DNA of 64,000 nucleotides from Terebella lapidaria. Lineage: Eukaryota; Annelida; Polychaeta; Terebellida; Terebellidae. This document shows positions 34,541 to 46,450 of the stretch, piece by piece. A program made the position numbers and the translations under genes. How positions within the stretch are numbered: position 1 is the stretch's first letter; every line of letters begins with the position of its first letter. The stretch is from assembly GCA_949152475.1 (NCBI GenBank), contig OX424568.1, positions 4,377,667 to 4,441,666 of the forward strand. The letters are read 5' to 3'. The notes beneath the pieces are model-generated. The model had not been told where the DNA came from. It did not search any database and worked only from the letters and a program-made list of their open reading frames with translations.

Positions 34541-35075
34541 GGCTCAGTGGTATGAATACATTGGGAAAATTGTTGTATGGTTGACCGAATGGACCAAATT
34601 CGACCGGGTTAGTCGGAAAACGATGGAATTAGCGTACAACTGCCCAACAACATATAAAATTAATTTAGAAATCAGAAACAAACCCCATGGAATAGATACA
34701 TTACAAGTACATAAGTATCTGATCACAAGCCAAAAGGCTACAGATTCAACGTCCACCAGCAGTGATACCGGCTCAGTGGTATGAATACATTGGGAAAATT
34801 GTTGTATGGTTGACCGAATGGACCAAATTTGACAGGGTTAGTCGAAAAAAGATGGAATTAGCATACAACAGCCCAACAACATATAAAACTAATTCAGAAA
34901 TCCGAAACAAACTCCATGGAATAGATACATTACAAATACATAAGTACCTGATCCCAAGCCAAAAGGCTACAGATTTAACTCCACCAGCAGTGATACCGGC
35001 TCAGTGGTATGAATACATTGGGAATATTGTTGTATGGTTGACCGAATGGACCAAATCCGACCGGGTTAGTCGAAA
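34541..35075 (+). repeat. 228/229-bp tandem repeat, 2.3 units
   Basis: GGCTCAGTGGTATGAATACA starts at 34541, 34770 and 34998. Units 1 and 2 are open in a shared frame (AQWYEYIGKIVVWLTEWTKF, then MELAYN and IRNK). Between units I count about six silent and seven replacement changes, fewer replacements than expected for neutral drift, plus a 1-base deletion that shifts frame at the unit join. The stretch GGAATTAGCGTACAACTGCC links the unit to the R2 family. It may be a relic of an element-coded protein. Confidence 0.7.
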
Positions 35076-35948
35076 AAAGTTAGGGGGAAATGGTTGGCTG
35101 AATTGGCCATACTTGACCAGTTCGTTCATCAGCACCCAAAGTTAGTGAATAAAAAAAAAGAAAATCGCGTCGCCACATCACTTTTTCAGAGATCATAAGA
35201 ACCAGAAACATAATACTTTTTTGGCGTTAGTATGGTTTTTGGATTTTACTAATTGCACTGCATCACGATTCACCACTGGTTGCATCACTAATTACGGATA
35301 ACACATACAATTACTCAATTACTACAATAAAATGGGCTTTGCTCCAAACAACATAGATTGCTATGAGTCAATCACCCAACTGGATACCACGATTGTGAGC
35401 TGGGATGGATTTTCTCTCTCGAGTGTTCATTTCCTCGAAATATCGATCTCTTGGCCAGAAGGTGTGAGGTAAATGCTAATGATATAGAAGATGAAAGTGA
35501 TTTTACCTGTGAATGACTCTTTAACAGATACGTGGATCAAATTAAAGCTGCTCTTCAAAAGATTGTGCTATGGGTGGTTTTCTTTTAAGTAGCAAGTAAG
35601 TCAATTATTTCAATTTCCCACGACACTGAACACACCCTTTAAACAGAACAAATGGGTACATATATAAAAAAAATTGAAGAACCAACATAACATAATTGCT
35701 GTCCTACTTCCTGTTTGCCCTTGAGAAAGTGTAATAATAAATAATATAAGCAAAATAATCAGAAACCCACATATTACATAATCATAATATTTCACAGTAA
35801 GAACAGGGTACCCGATCGACCATGCTATATTGCCTTTTTACCTGTCGACACCAGCAGGTCTGCCTCTGGTCGCATCCCTGCTGAAATATGTTCGTAGGAG
35901 GAAAAGTGTGATCACGTCGCAATGCCATGTTTTCAGGTTGCGGTGTTC

Positions 35949-35990
35949 AGGTTACCAAACCACAGATCCGATATTGGTATTTGCAATGCA
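35949..35990 (+). mobile_element. Ancient H element relic in block 2
   Basis: AGGTTACCAAACCACAGATC with CCGATATTGGTAT is a diverged H start. The equivalent position in block 3 (47838) has the same variant, so this insertion predates the block duplication. Confidence 0.6.
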
Positions 35991-36477
35991 ACCCTGAAAA
36001 TTTTTCATGCATTATTCGAATATAAGATTGCAAATGGAAATAAAATCGAATATTCAGTATATTTTCAGGAGATTGCTTGCAAGGATAATAAAGAACCGGT
36101 ACCCAAGGTGTTGTTTATTATATTACCTACTGTTTATACTATTTGATTACCATTATGGTGTCTACTTTTTGATTGTGATTTCAGGGTCAAATATTCTCTG
36201 TCAGCATGACAAAACATATCGTTTCAATTCAATTATTAACCCGTATTTATTCTGCACCCAGGTTATGATGATTTGGAAATTCAAAGAAGACAGTCGACAG
36301 TGAAGACAGTCGTGTGGAAAACAAATGAATACACCACTGCCCACTTTCCGCCACCAGCATCAACATTGCTGTACCTTTCACAATCGACCGCAAGATCTGA
36401 CCTTGTAATGTGTTCTGTCGGATTCATGTGGCTATTTCTTCAGCAGGTTTAGACAATTGTGCCTGTTAAGATGTGCA

Positions 36478-36509
36478 TATATAGATTGGCCTATGCAGAA
36501 TTTTCCGTT
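36478..36509 (+). promoter_or_regulatory. Candidate TATA/initiator pair, block 2
   Basis: TATATAG at 36478-36484 and TCCGTT at 36504-36509, about 28 bases apart, lie in anchor D. Block 3 keeps TATATAG and TCAGTT at the same spacing. Spacing and retention fit a metazoan core promoter; no transcript evidence. Confidence 0.3.
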
Positions 36510-36857
36510 AGAGCGGCAAGAAGTACAGAACGAGAATATGAACCAATCGTGATACTTGTCATAATATTTCGACAGATGAGATATGTAGTCATAAATAAAT
36601 ATGTATGGTGTGCATATATATGTAAATATGGTACGCGTACCATATGTAGAGATATTTTATGGGTAATAATTCATCCTCAAAGTATAATGTATGACTATGC
36701 TCATTCTCTGCCTTATCAGTGACATTGTGGTTTTAAGGTGTTAATATAATGTGAAGATACGGATAGCATCAACCGCTTAGATGTTTAGTTATGATACGTG
36801 TATAAGGCAACAGATGAAATATATCTGCAAAATATGAGGACTTTGTCTATCGAAGTG

Positions 36858-37252
36858 CCCAGCTAGTCTCTAAACTGCTGCGACAAGGATATGTTATACC
36901 AAGACTTATAGCTGCGTTTAAGAAATTCTATGGACGTCATCATGATCTGGTTGATAACTACACCAAATCCATGTCTGCCATGCAACTAGATTTATTTTCA
37001 TGTTAATTTTGGGGAATTCATGACGGGTGCCACTAGTGGGGCAGGAAATGCTCACTCTTTCCGGAACACCTGATTTCACCTCCTAATGGCCATTTTTTTT
37101 TGGGGGGGGGGGGGGTGGTCATGAGTTCCCCTGTCATTTTTGTTTTCTCTCACTTCGTATGCCTGATATGACTTTCTGTCCCCGGACTATGAGATTGGAT
37201 AACGGACCCTGTTTTGTTTGCTCGGAATACTTAATACTGGGTATTGATTCCA
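36858..37252 (+). mobile_element. R3 3' end, copy 4
   Basis: Plus-strand copy with a frame reading LVSKLLRQGYVIPRLIAAFK, followed by a G13 tract near 37099 and the shared end ACTGGGTATTGATTCCACG. Nearly as long as copy 1. Inserted in block 2 after the D anchor. Confidence 0.75.
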
Positions 37253-38010
37253 CGACTATGTCTCATACAATCCTATGATAATATTTCGTCATTGTAACTA
37301 ATAATAAATTTATCAAAACAGTTGTTATTCCCATTGTTTCAAGTTACGTGCCTCAAACTTACATGACTCATTCGCGACCAAATTAATAGCATTGAGTTAT
37401 TCCATGTTGCTTTGCAAGTATCCCTGCATGCTTCACCTCATCACTGATTAAACTTGAAGTGGACACCCGTTGAGGAATAAATTGCCATTGGTACAGATCT
37501 AATCGCTAGTTCCTGGGTTTGTATCCTCCAGAGGAATATAATTGATGCTAAATAAGGTATATACGTATTGCCCTTTGTCAGTAATCCTTTCAAGTATCAT
37601 TCTGGTGAACAACAAAAGATTCACCAATTATATGTTTTTGGACTTAATCGTATCTTGCTTATTATCCGTCAGTCAAGTTAAAACACGAAATACTGCAATT
37701 ACATCTGATCAAAGGCATTACTTTGTGGGTGGGCACCTTGACTCAAAGAGTGCTTTTTATGTATAAAACAAAATTAGAAAATTATACATAGAGCATAACA
37801 TAGAATCATGTGTACCGCTCCACATGTGGCATCCGTCGTGAATTCTGAAAAAAACTGATAACACACTTGTCACATATTTGGTGTATTTATCAACCATATC
37901 GTGTTCAACAGATATCACTGAAGTCAATTAATAGTTTATGTCTGCAATGTATGTAAACAAAGACACAAATGAGCATATACTGTCTTTATCGTTGCTGCTG
38001 ATAGAGCAAG
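37253..38010. other. No gene; decayed R3 piece
   Basis: About 37815-37912 matches R3 in reverse at low identity (GGTGTATTTATCAACCATAT). The remainder is unassigned. Confidence 0.35.
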
Positions 38011-38025
38011 CTTCGGATAACCACA

Positions 38026-38202
38026 ATGATAAATTATTTATGTGTGTTCATAAGTGATAAGTATTTGGTCAACGGCGCAGAGACGATTTACACAAATGTA
38101 TACGATAACACAGAGATAATTGAGAGCTGTTGTCCACATATTCAATTTCATGCCAAAGCTGGTAGCATGTTCACGAATTGTATACCGGGAGCTGAATTAC
38201 CA
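38026..38202 (+). CDS. Open segment with donor-like end, unrecognised
   Basis: A frame reading SDKYLVNGAETIYTNVYD, then ESCCPHIQFHAKAGSMF, ends at CCACAG|GTAATA (38202/38203), a plausible splice donor. The composition looks protein-like (paired Cys, mixed polar residues). I do not recognise a family, and no clear counterpart was found in block 3. It could be an exon of a cryptic gene or chance. Confidence 0.2.
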
Positions 38203-38899
38203 CAGGTAATAACTCGGACATCCAGTGTCCAGTGTTTGTTCACAGCTTGTTAAATGACCATGAATAGGTTGACAAAGAAAACGTGACGAAAATAACAGGT
38301 AAATAATGAAAGGCTGGTTTCACACACAAACATTGTCTATACTAGTTGACAACCATATGTTTGTATTGTGGACACGTGGCGCATCACAAAATGGAAAACC
38401 CCAGTTTCCTTCACGTTCAAGGAAGACGCACATGGAGATAATACTGATTATTTTATTGAAAATAGTCACACCCATGCCAAGCTATAGTAATATTGGTGTT
38501 CAAGTTCGATGAAACGTTTTTAACCATCAGTTCATTTCCTCGTGTATCCAAGTCTGTAGTGAGTGAGTGAGCGACCTATGGTATATTAATGAGGACTGTC
38601 ACGTTCCCTGACATTATTGATTTTTCTAAGTCTTTCCTCACTGTTCTTGTGGTCAACTGGGTTGCTTTTAGCAGTTTTTTCTATACATGAGGACACGATA
38701 GTCACGTTTCCACCTAAGCACTGTTATGCAAAGATAGTGATGTATTGGGCATCTGTGAGTACCATAGCATATACATGTAATTATGTCTAGCCACAGTGTT
38801 GTTCTCGTCCACAGTTAAATGTACACACGTGCCAGATTTGCCATGACATTTAATGCAAGTAAAAATACTGTTAAATACACAGTTGCTGTAATACTGTTG

Positions 38900-40250
38900 A
38901 TCGTCGATTTCCATTTAAATAACTCGTATGGATGAAGGGAGACACCCAGAGGTAATCAATGAAATGATAGGAAACCCGGAAACGAGTCTCAAGTTCCAAG
39001 AAAAAGGTGTCATCAGTGTATAGTCAGTATTTGTCCGGGAGCTATATGAATAATATATATACATTGAACCTTAAAACCTTATAAGAAATAGATATACAAA
39101 GTTGCAATAACGAGAACAGACTTCTATTCCAATCTTCTTCATTTTGTTAATGTGAAATTGCAAAATGACGACATAAACTAGACGCTCTCTGGTCGCCTAC
39201 GACTGCATCGGTGTATGCCACTGGTGGCCTATTATTCAAGTTTTCCAAAACGGATAAATTCAAATATCATTATTGCTGAGCCAATTTGCTTCATCAATGT
39301 CAGTAATAATAGTCCCGGACTTCAACTATTTTTATTCCATGCAGTAATATTCTTAGCGACTAAAATATTCATTGACTTATTATTTCTTACCAAATGTTGT
39401 TGGAATATGAAACAAGATTATGTCACAAGATTGAAATATGAAACCTTGCTCAACCCAACATTATGGATGATTTCAATAAGTTAACTTATATCAAGTTATT
39501 AACATTTATTCAGTCTTTCCGAGAAACATTTTTTTCGTGTCTGAGCACTCAACATGCCTGTTTATTATGGCATTGATTCCAGTGAAAAAACACCCCTGGA
39601 GCGTTCACAAGCCTTGTGTGTTGAAAGATTGATTTTGTCCAAAATGTGTCGCCAATTGGCCATTTCAGTCGCTATGGCAACCAAAGTCGATATGTATCGT
39701 GACCAAACCATAAGACATGTCCACAATGAATACTATCAGAATCGTTTGAATTAGATTTGCACCTGCAGAGTGTTCACAAGAAAATATCCAGTGTAGCGGC
39801 GGATGTGGCGTGTAGCGGCGGATGTGGCGCGACCAGGCGTTAGCTTGGCGGGTTCTCGACTGATTTGATCCATTTGTGATATCATACAGTAATATTAACA
39901 GAAGGTGAGGCACACCCGATGCAGAAATACTGAATAAAATACGACGGCACCTTTTTGTTGGAATTTGAAACGCGGAACTTCGAACTTGAAACTTCGAACA
40001 TGGAACTTCAAACTTGGAACTTGAAACTCGTTTTCGGGTATTCCTGACAGGATGTACATTGTATGATGATCGTAGTAAATATTTTGCGTCGAAAAATCAT
40101 GAATATTTAGAACATCCCTATACGTAACTCAGGACTTATCAAAGAAACACTAAGTACATAACATTTCATAACGTCACCCATAGGCTCTGATGAGGAATGG
40201 ATTTGTTTTGTTCAGGATTTAATTATCAGAGCGAGTCAGTTTCGTGTTTT
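38900..40250. other. No gene; small tandem repeats
   Basis: TGTAGCGGCGGATGTGGCG is present twice in tandem at about 39793-39830. An imperfect repeat of GGAACTTCGAACTTG fills 39975-40029. A segment at 39265-39335 (GCTTCATCAATGTCAGTAAT) matches 62413-62440. Confidence 0.6.
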
Positions 40251-41079
40251 GTGTCTTGAGTATGGCCTTTAATATGTATATGTTCTTGCTTTGTCCACAG
40301 CATATTTCAAGTTAATTTCCATTCTCAGTGGGAGACATGTATACTGCGAATTGATTAAAATAATATTGACACAAAGATAATGATACAAATGATTGGCATA
40401 TAAATGGGCTCATCGGGCATGCTGAGAGGCTAAGCCTTTTTATTGATACGTTTCTATGGGTGGATTTACATCAGAAACATTGGTCCTGATTAGCTTTCAT
40501 TTTCCTGATGAGGTGGGAATTTGATTGATACGCAAAGCTGAGTTCAAGGTAACTGCGGATGTGCATTATTATATGGTGGAAAACAAGGAGATATTGGGAC
40601 TTTTGATGTCAGGGAATTTAGAATTGTCAGGTGCCATTAGTTTCTTGTGTATATGAGTGGGTTTGGGTTAGAAGACCTAAATTAAAAAACAATATTTAGG
40701 TTACCGAACCTACGTTCCGATAACCTATCGGCATGGCGTTGCGTCCGTCGTCTGTCGGCGTCATCGTTCGTCCACATTTTTATCTTCAAAGTTTACGGGT
40801 GAATTTTTCTGAAATTTTGCACTAGAAATATTTTAAAAAGAGGTTAATTTTTTTTTATCTTCGCATTTTTTTGCAAATTGGCCGCCATTTTCGACGGAAA
40901 AAACGGCCATTTTCTCCCAAACTGTTCAGACCGTTTTGAGATTTTTAGGTCAGAGCACATAATGGCTAATATCTCGCTTATCATCGACTTCACAGTTTAG
41001 GATCGAACTGTGGACATATAGGAAATGATGTATGCTGAATATTGTCATGATTTTGAATTTGACGTTGACCTCATTCTCA

Positions 41080-42352
41080 TGTGCTAATTGATCAAATGTC
41101 ACGGTGTATGAATCCATTGATGTCAAATAGACTGTCAGGGTTTAGGAAAGGCTATAGCTGCGAAACTGTTCTAATTGATATGATGGAAAATTGTAAGAAA
41201 GCCCTCGACAACAAACTTATATGCTCAGCTCTAATGACAGACTTGTCAAAAGCTTTTGACTGCCTATCACATGGTTTACTGGTAGCGAAACTTGATGCAT
41301 ATGGGTTTAGTGACGATGCATGCACGTTGTTGGGCAACTACTTTAGTGGACGTAAACAAAGGGTGAAGCTTGGGGACAATCGAAGTGATTGGTTAACAGT
41401 AAAAAAAGGCACAGCTCAAGGCTCAATGATAGGTCCTTTTGCCTACAACATATATTGTAATGATCTAATGTACTTTATGGAAAACATATGTGATATATAT
41501 AACTATGCAGATGACAATACCATTTGTGTTACTGGTACCAAACTGGAAGATATCATTGAGAATCTCACCAAATGTGCAAACTTGGCCATAACATGGTTCA
41601 AAAACAATGGTCTCCAGGCAAATCCTTCGAAATTCCAATTCATAACATTCAGCAAACAGTTTATGGATAGTCCTCTGACTATAGGTGATATAACCCTGGA
41701 ACCTCAAAAATGTGTTAAACTACTTGGTGTTCACATAGACCACAGTTTGAACTTTGATGTACATGTGTCTGAAATTTGCAAAAAAGCAGGCAGAAATCTT
41801 ACTGTAATAGCAAGACTGTCGAAAGTACTGGGGGAAAAGCAGAAACTTATGTTGCTCGAAAGTTTTATATTGTCTTACTTCAACTACTGTCCACTAGTCT
41901 GGCACTTCTGTAGCGTAACTAGTTTGAAGAAAATCGAGAAAATACAAGAACGTGCACTACGATATGTTTTCAATGATTTTAAGTCATCATATGAAGAACT
42001 GAGAAAGAAATGTGAAAAACCACTGTTGTATGTACATAGGTTGAAACTCATAGCGATGCATGTATATAAAACGCTGTGTCATAATGTTCCTCCTTATATC
42101 GATGACCTTTTCCATGCGAAGGAGAGAAAATATGATATGAAAGATTCTAGTATTGTCAAAATACCCAAGTATAACAACGTAAGTTACGGAAAAGAAAGTC
42201 TTAGATACCAAGGTTCGGCCTTATGGAATAAACTGCCTACCACAATTAAATCTAGTGAAAATTACAACACATTCAAAAGAATGATAAAAGCATGGACAGG
42301 ACCAAACTGTGCTTGTACAGTCTGCAAAGTTTGTATTTTGAACCAGCTGTGA
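41080..42352 (+). pseudogene. Reverse transcriptase, C-terminal part (5'-truncated ORF2)
   Basis: About 423 codons are open without a single lesion, ending at TGA 42350-42352. The motifs are SGFRKGYSCETVL, LMTDLSKAFDCLSHGLL, GTAQGSMIGPFAYNIYCND, the catalytic YADDN (in IYNYADDNTICVTG) and GLQANPSKFQFI, with a thumb-like region beyond. The C-terminus ends GPNCACTVCKVC, a Cys cluster seen in CR1/L2-type ORF2. The endonuclease and the first RT motifs are absent because of 5' truncation, so it cannot move by itself. The intact frame points to recent insertion. It would encode an incomplete polymerase even if transcribed. Confidence 0.9.
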
Positions 42353-42552
42353 TGCGCATGTGATGTTTCTATAGTGTATAAATATATTATGCACAACTGA
42401 TCAATGTATGTTCATTTGTAAATATTTTCCTCTCATTGTACATTCTCATTATGATCATGTCGGTAAATAGCCAATTGGCTAATGTTTTATGTTTTGTTGA
42501 TCCGACGTTAAATAAATCTTATCTTATCTTATCTTATCTTATCTTATCATCG
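41080..42552 (+). mobile_element. 5'-truncated LINE with (TTATC)n tail
   Basis: TCTCA at 41075-41079 and 42553-42557 is a candidate 5-bp target duplication. The insert starts inside the reverse transcriptase and ends with TTAAATAAAT and a CTTAT repeat at about 42515-42547. 5' truncation with a short-repeat tail is typical of CR1/L2-group LINEs. It differs in sequence from the LINE at 2724. Confidence 0.8.
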
Positions 42553-43439
42553 TCTCACAGGACAAAATGGATAATATCTTGTTTATTATCAACTTTACAT
42601 CTTAAGATCCAATTGTGGACATACAGCAAATGATATTTGCCAAATATTCTGATGACCTTTAACTTGACTTTTGATTCCATTTCCAGGGTCACAGGACACA
42701 ATGATTAATATCTTTCTTATTATTGAATTTACAGCTCAGTAATCATGTATAGGAAATCATATATACTGAATACTCTCGTGACTTTGAATATGACCAGTGA
42801 TCTTATTTTCAAGGCCACGGGACAAAATAGCTATTATATATTGTCCGGTAACCTATCTTAGCCCTTGGGCTATTTTTTTTTGCTTCTTCCGTCATTTTCT
42901 GTCACTCTAGCCGTCTGTCAGTCAGTCACATTTCTATCTGTAAGGCTTACAGTATAATCTCTGAAAACTCGGGAGAAAAGGTTTGAGAAGGAAGTATTTT
43001 TTTTCCCGAAAACAACCGATAGAGCGCGCTGTGCTTTCCTCAGGTAATTTTTTTTCTAAACGCTATATCTTGTATGTTTTGTGGAATTGAACGTTCAAAC
43101 TACATGTACCTACTACTCACTAGCATGTAAAAGTTTACATCAAAAAGGTTACTCATCGTGCCTGTTCCAATTGCTATCAAAGTAACTGATGGATATTCGA
43201 TCTACTTTGCATGGGTATTGACCAGTGATAGAAATTAGCCCAAATTTTCAGGCAGACACCAGGACCTGTGACATCATATTTTCTACCGGTCCTGATCACA
43301 TTCTACCAGACCTAATTTTCCAGAATAAGCAAATTAATTTAAGACAAAATTTTCACCAAATTTATTTCGATTTATTCCACAATTAACCTACAATCAACAA
43401 TGAAATGAATAAGAACACAGATTTCAAGTTTCAACATGT

Positions 43440-43742
43440 TCAACTGTCAATAGAACTTTCACTAGAGCTGTCACTGTCGTTGCTACTTTCGGAACCGGAT
43501 GATGATTCAGTGGCACCTGCTGGCCTCTTTTTCCGTGCTTTTCCATGGAAATTAGGCCTGCGAGTACGAGGACCAGAAGAATTCCACAGTTCAATGGCCG
43601 GGATCGGGTCAAAGGATTTGATGGGGGCAGACTCCATATATACCATCATGAGATCAGACCCTCTAGCCATCTCCACATGATTGCAAATGGAGTCAGTATT
43701 ATTAACAGCTGCACGAACACAAAAGATTCGCCATAACGCGCC
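43440..43742 (-). pseudogene. hAT transposase C-terminal fragment
   Basis: The minus-strand frame reads RIFCVRAAVNNTDSICNHVE, then SFDPIPAIELWNSSGPRTRR and PNFHGKARKKRPAG, and ends in a Ser/Asp-rich tail with TGA at 43440-43442. FDP-PAI--WN--G-R-RRP resembles the tail of hAT-derived proteins. Its position inside a hAT-type TIR/TSD frame supports this reading. The dimerisation and catalytic regions upstream are missing, replaced by R4. It is a relic and cannot cut DNA. Confidence 0.6.
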
Positions 43743-44676
43743 ATTTTTGACATTAGAGCGTTGGGGGCGAAGCCCCCAACCCTCTACATGTCTATGTGCT
43801 GACTTTTTCATGGAGGTTTCATGCCAACCTATCGACCCACGTTTTGACATGTAAACGTTTAGATACCTACTTCAAATGAGGATTTTCTTTGTCCTTGACA
43901 TAAAATCTCTCGAATTGATGGGAAACTTTGACTATTCCACAGATATATGAGGCATGAATCGATGTGCTAGGTTTGAGAAAATAACGTCAATGTTCAAATT
44001 ATCTAGAAACGTCCCAAAATGGCGGAGCCGATGGAAATTGACGTTCCCAGAATGCAAAGCAAATTTTACCACAATGACGCGTATTTTGAAACACAATTTC
44101 TGTTCAGCAATTCGTGTATGCATACATGTATGTGTTCATTGTGGGCATCTGCGTGTGGACTTTTTTGGCGTTATGAAGTAAACACAGCGATTCGTCTGCG
44201 ATGCAACGGCTACATTTACCGTAATTTGACGTATTTTATAACATGACAATTAAGCTGGTGTTCTGTGCTGGATTGCGAAGTCTTTTTATTCTTAACTGGT
44301 ATTTTAATTTGCCCAGTGAAGGCATGTGTTAGGCTATATCTGATGTTATCAGATGCAGATATTCCTCATAGTTTCCAATGTTTTGAGGATATTTTAATGA
44401 GGTTCCATATCATTTTAGGAGGCATATCTGTTCCATTGATCGATTTTAAAATGAATGTTTACTTATTAGTAATATGAATGAAGTAGGACATGTTTTTCAT
44501 CCTAGTATACGGAAATGAATTGGAATCACACAGGGGATGAAATTATGGCTTCTTCTTTTTTTTTTTGGGGGGTGGGGGGGGTAGGCCTAACGTTGTGTAA
44601 GATATATTCAGCTGTCGTGGTGCTGATGATGTGCTCGAGCTCTAATGTCGTCTTCCGCAGTTTGCTGCATTTTCTT
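43742..44676 (+). repeat. R4 repeat, copy 2 (inside the hAT element)
   Basis: Starts CATTTTTGACATTAGAGCG and the perfect hairpin GTTGGGGGC-GAA-GCCCCCAAC (about 43764-43784), then the same interior as copy 1 in opposite orientation, ending near GCTGCATTTTCTTGTTGC. About 200 bases longer than copy 1, with a T/G-rich tract at 44555-44582. It may be an insertion in the hAT or its original filler DNA. Confidence 0.7.
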
Positions 44677-45238
44677 GTTGCATAACCGACTGATGTTACA
44701 ACACCGATTTTCATTGGCTGAAAACGCCTCCCTATCAAACAGTTAGCCAATCAGAGAGACTATAACAATTCAAGCTCACGAAAATAACCCGAGCATTTCC
44801 GATGACGATCGATCACTTGTAGGAATTTACCGTACTGACGCGCATTCGATGTGGTTTCGATAACTTTGCGTAAATCAGTTCGAAACTTTTGCTCATTATT
44901 CACCGGACCGCCGGGCCTCTCAGTTGGGCATTTTTGCAGGTCCTGATGGAAATCTCCCGGCCTCGGGCCGTCGGACTGGCGCTAATTTCTATCACTGGTA
45001 TTGACTACCAGGACATTTTCTGCCTTCCTCAGAAAGGTTCGGTTACAGTCAATAACATGAAAACTAATAGGCCTACCGGTTTGACATTATCGACCAGCAT
45101 ATTATTTCATCGAGATTTATATGGTTTCGTATTGATCATTGATACCGTTTCTGCCCATGCCTCCTCCTGTGGTACACTATGTACTCACGAGCGGATGTAC
45201 TTCAGACTGCCACATAACATGTTAAACGTTCAAGCAAA

Positions 45239-45300
45239 ATGAACAGGTCAATAACACCGATTATCCGAAAAAAGTTACACCCAACCTGGATATATCACGG
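45239..45300 (+). CDS. Candidate first exon, block 3 (P3)
   Basis: ATG at 45239 in the shared GTTCAAGCAAAATG context. The first ten codons (MNRSITPIIR) parallel P1 (MNMSTRPIIL). The following residues differ, and the donor-like CACG|GTGTAA near 45300 is weak. The evidence is paralogy only. Confidence 0.2.
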
Positions 45301-45685
45301 TGTAATAGGTGCAAAACGTGGCATTTAATGGGGCATGTCATATACACATTCAACAGGTGGCAGCGTTGTAGTTGGGGTAATATTTTGGCGCCAAATCACT
45401 AACGAAAATCGTCTATAATCAATATTGACGTAAATGATGGCAGTTTAATTACGTTCATATTGATAACGCCAGAAAAACATAATAGTGACGTCATGTATAC
45501 CCCCAAAACAGTGCTGCCAGCTGGCGACTGCCGATATGAACTAAACATACCCCAGTGGATCGTTGGCACTAATGCCTCCATTATCGTATGGTGTGGCAAG
45601 GTTGAATATGTTATTGATGTTGTTTCTGTCTCTATTCATTTGCAGTCTCACATTACGCATACGGAAGTTATCCAGCATCGTCGTC

Positions 45686-46248
45686 TTTAGTTTACCGGAC
45701 CTTTGGTTAGCTTGACCTTTGAACTTATTTTCAAGGGCAGAGCACAAAAAATGGTTAATAAAATGGTTAATATCTCGCTTGATATCGACTTAACAGCTTG
45801 GGAATAAATTGGGGACATGTAGGAAATGCTGTATGCCGAAATTATATATAGGAAATGCTGTATGCTGAAAGTTTTGATGACCTTTCAATTTGAATCTTGA
45901 TATCCATTTTCAATGTCAGAGCACAAAATGGCTACTACTACTAATGTTTCACTCATTATCGACTTTACGATTAAGGAGTCAATTGTGCACATATAGGACA
46001 CGATATATGCTTGTTGTGGCCTTGGATTTGATCTTCAACTCATGGGAGCTGTATGGAGTAAACGCCTAGAACATTTCAAGATATACCTTGAATCTTGGCA
46101 GTATCAAATGGGAAATCGTATATTCCAGTTTCAATGGTGACTTTATATTTGACCTTCAATGACCTTGAAAGGTCAAAACGGCAATTGTAATGAAAAAAAG
46201 TTATGGTTTTCTCCGGTAACCTCTTTTAGCCTTTGGGCTAATTTTTTT
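45686..46248 (+). mobile_element. H element copy E (short variant)
   Basis: TAGTTTACCGGACCTTTGG runs directly into the repeat core, so the usual 400-base head is deleted. It ends TCTCCGGTAACCTCTTTTAG and CCTTTGGGCTAA. It abuts copy F head to tail, sharing the T-run. Confidence 0.7.
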
Positions 46249-46366
46249 AGGTTAACGGATCTTTGGGTCCGACAACATATTGGCTTGGCGTTGCGTCTGT
46301 CACCATTCAACGAAAAATCTTGCTGAAATTTTGCACAAAAATTCCTAGAAATCTTTCAAGAGGAAG

Positions 46367-46450
<84 letters not shown>

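Larger units (their letters stand above)
32270..38900 (+). repeat. Paralogous block 2 of ancient tandem array
   Basis: The most complete unit. Anchors: X 32510-32800, P 33600-33760, A 35265-35570, C 35990-36140, D 36300-36550, E 38345-38510. X, P and A also occur in block 1; all six occur in block 3 with similar spacing once inserted elements are removed. Typical shared words are GATATAGAAGATGAAAGTGA (A), ACCACTGCCCACTTTCC (D) and TTGACAACCATATG (E). No gene function is assigned. Confidence 0.65.
40698..42880 (+). mobile_element. H element copy D with nested LINE
   Basis: The head starts AGGTTACCGAACCTACG. One partial repeat unit precedes the LINE and two to three follow it (42553-42830). 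The tail is TTGTCCGGTAACC and then TTAGCCCTTGGGCTA. The LINE interrupts at CATTCTCA, giving a clean nested pair. Confidence 0.8.
43223..44997 (-). mobile_element. hAT element with 17-bp TIRs and perfect 8-bp duplication
   Basis: GTATTGAC at 43215-43222 and 44998-45005 flanks CAGTGATAGAAATTAGC and its exact inverse. An 8-bp duplication with CAGTG-type ends is diagnostic of hAT. Only the last part of a transposase remains (minus strand, 43742-43440). Most of the interior is R4 sequence, so the copy is non-autonomous. Confidence 0.9.
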
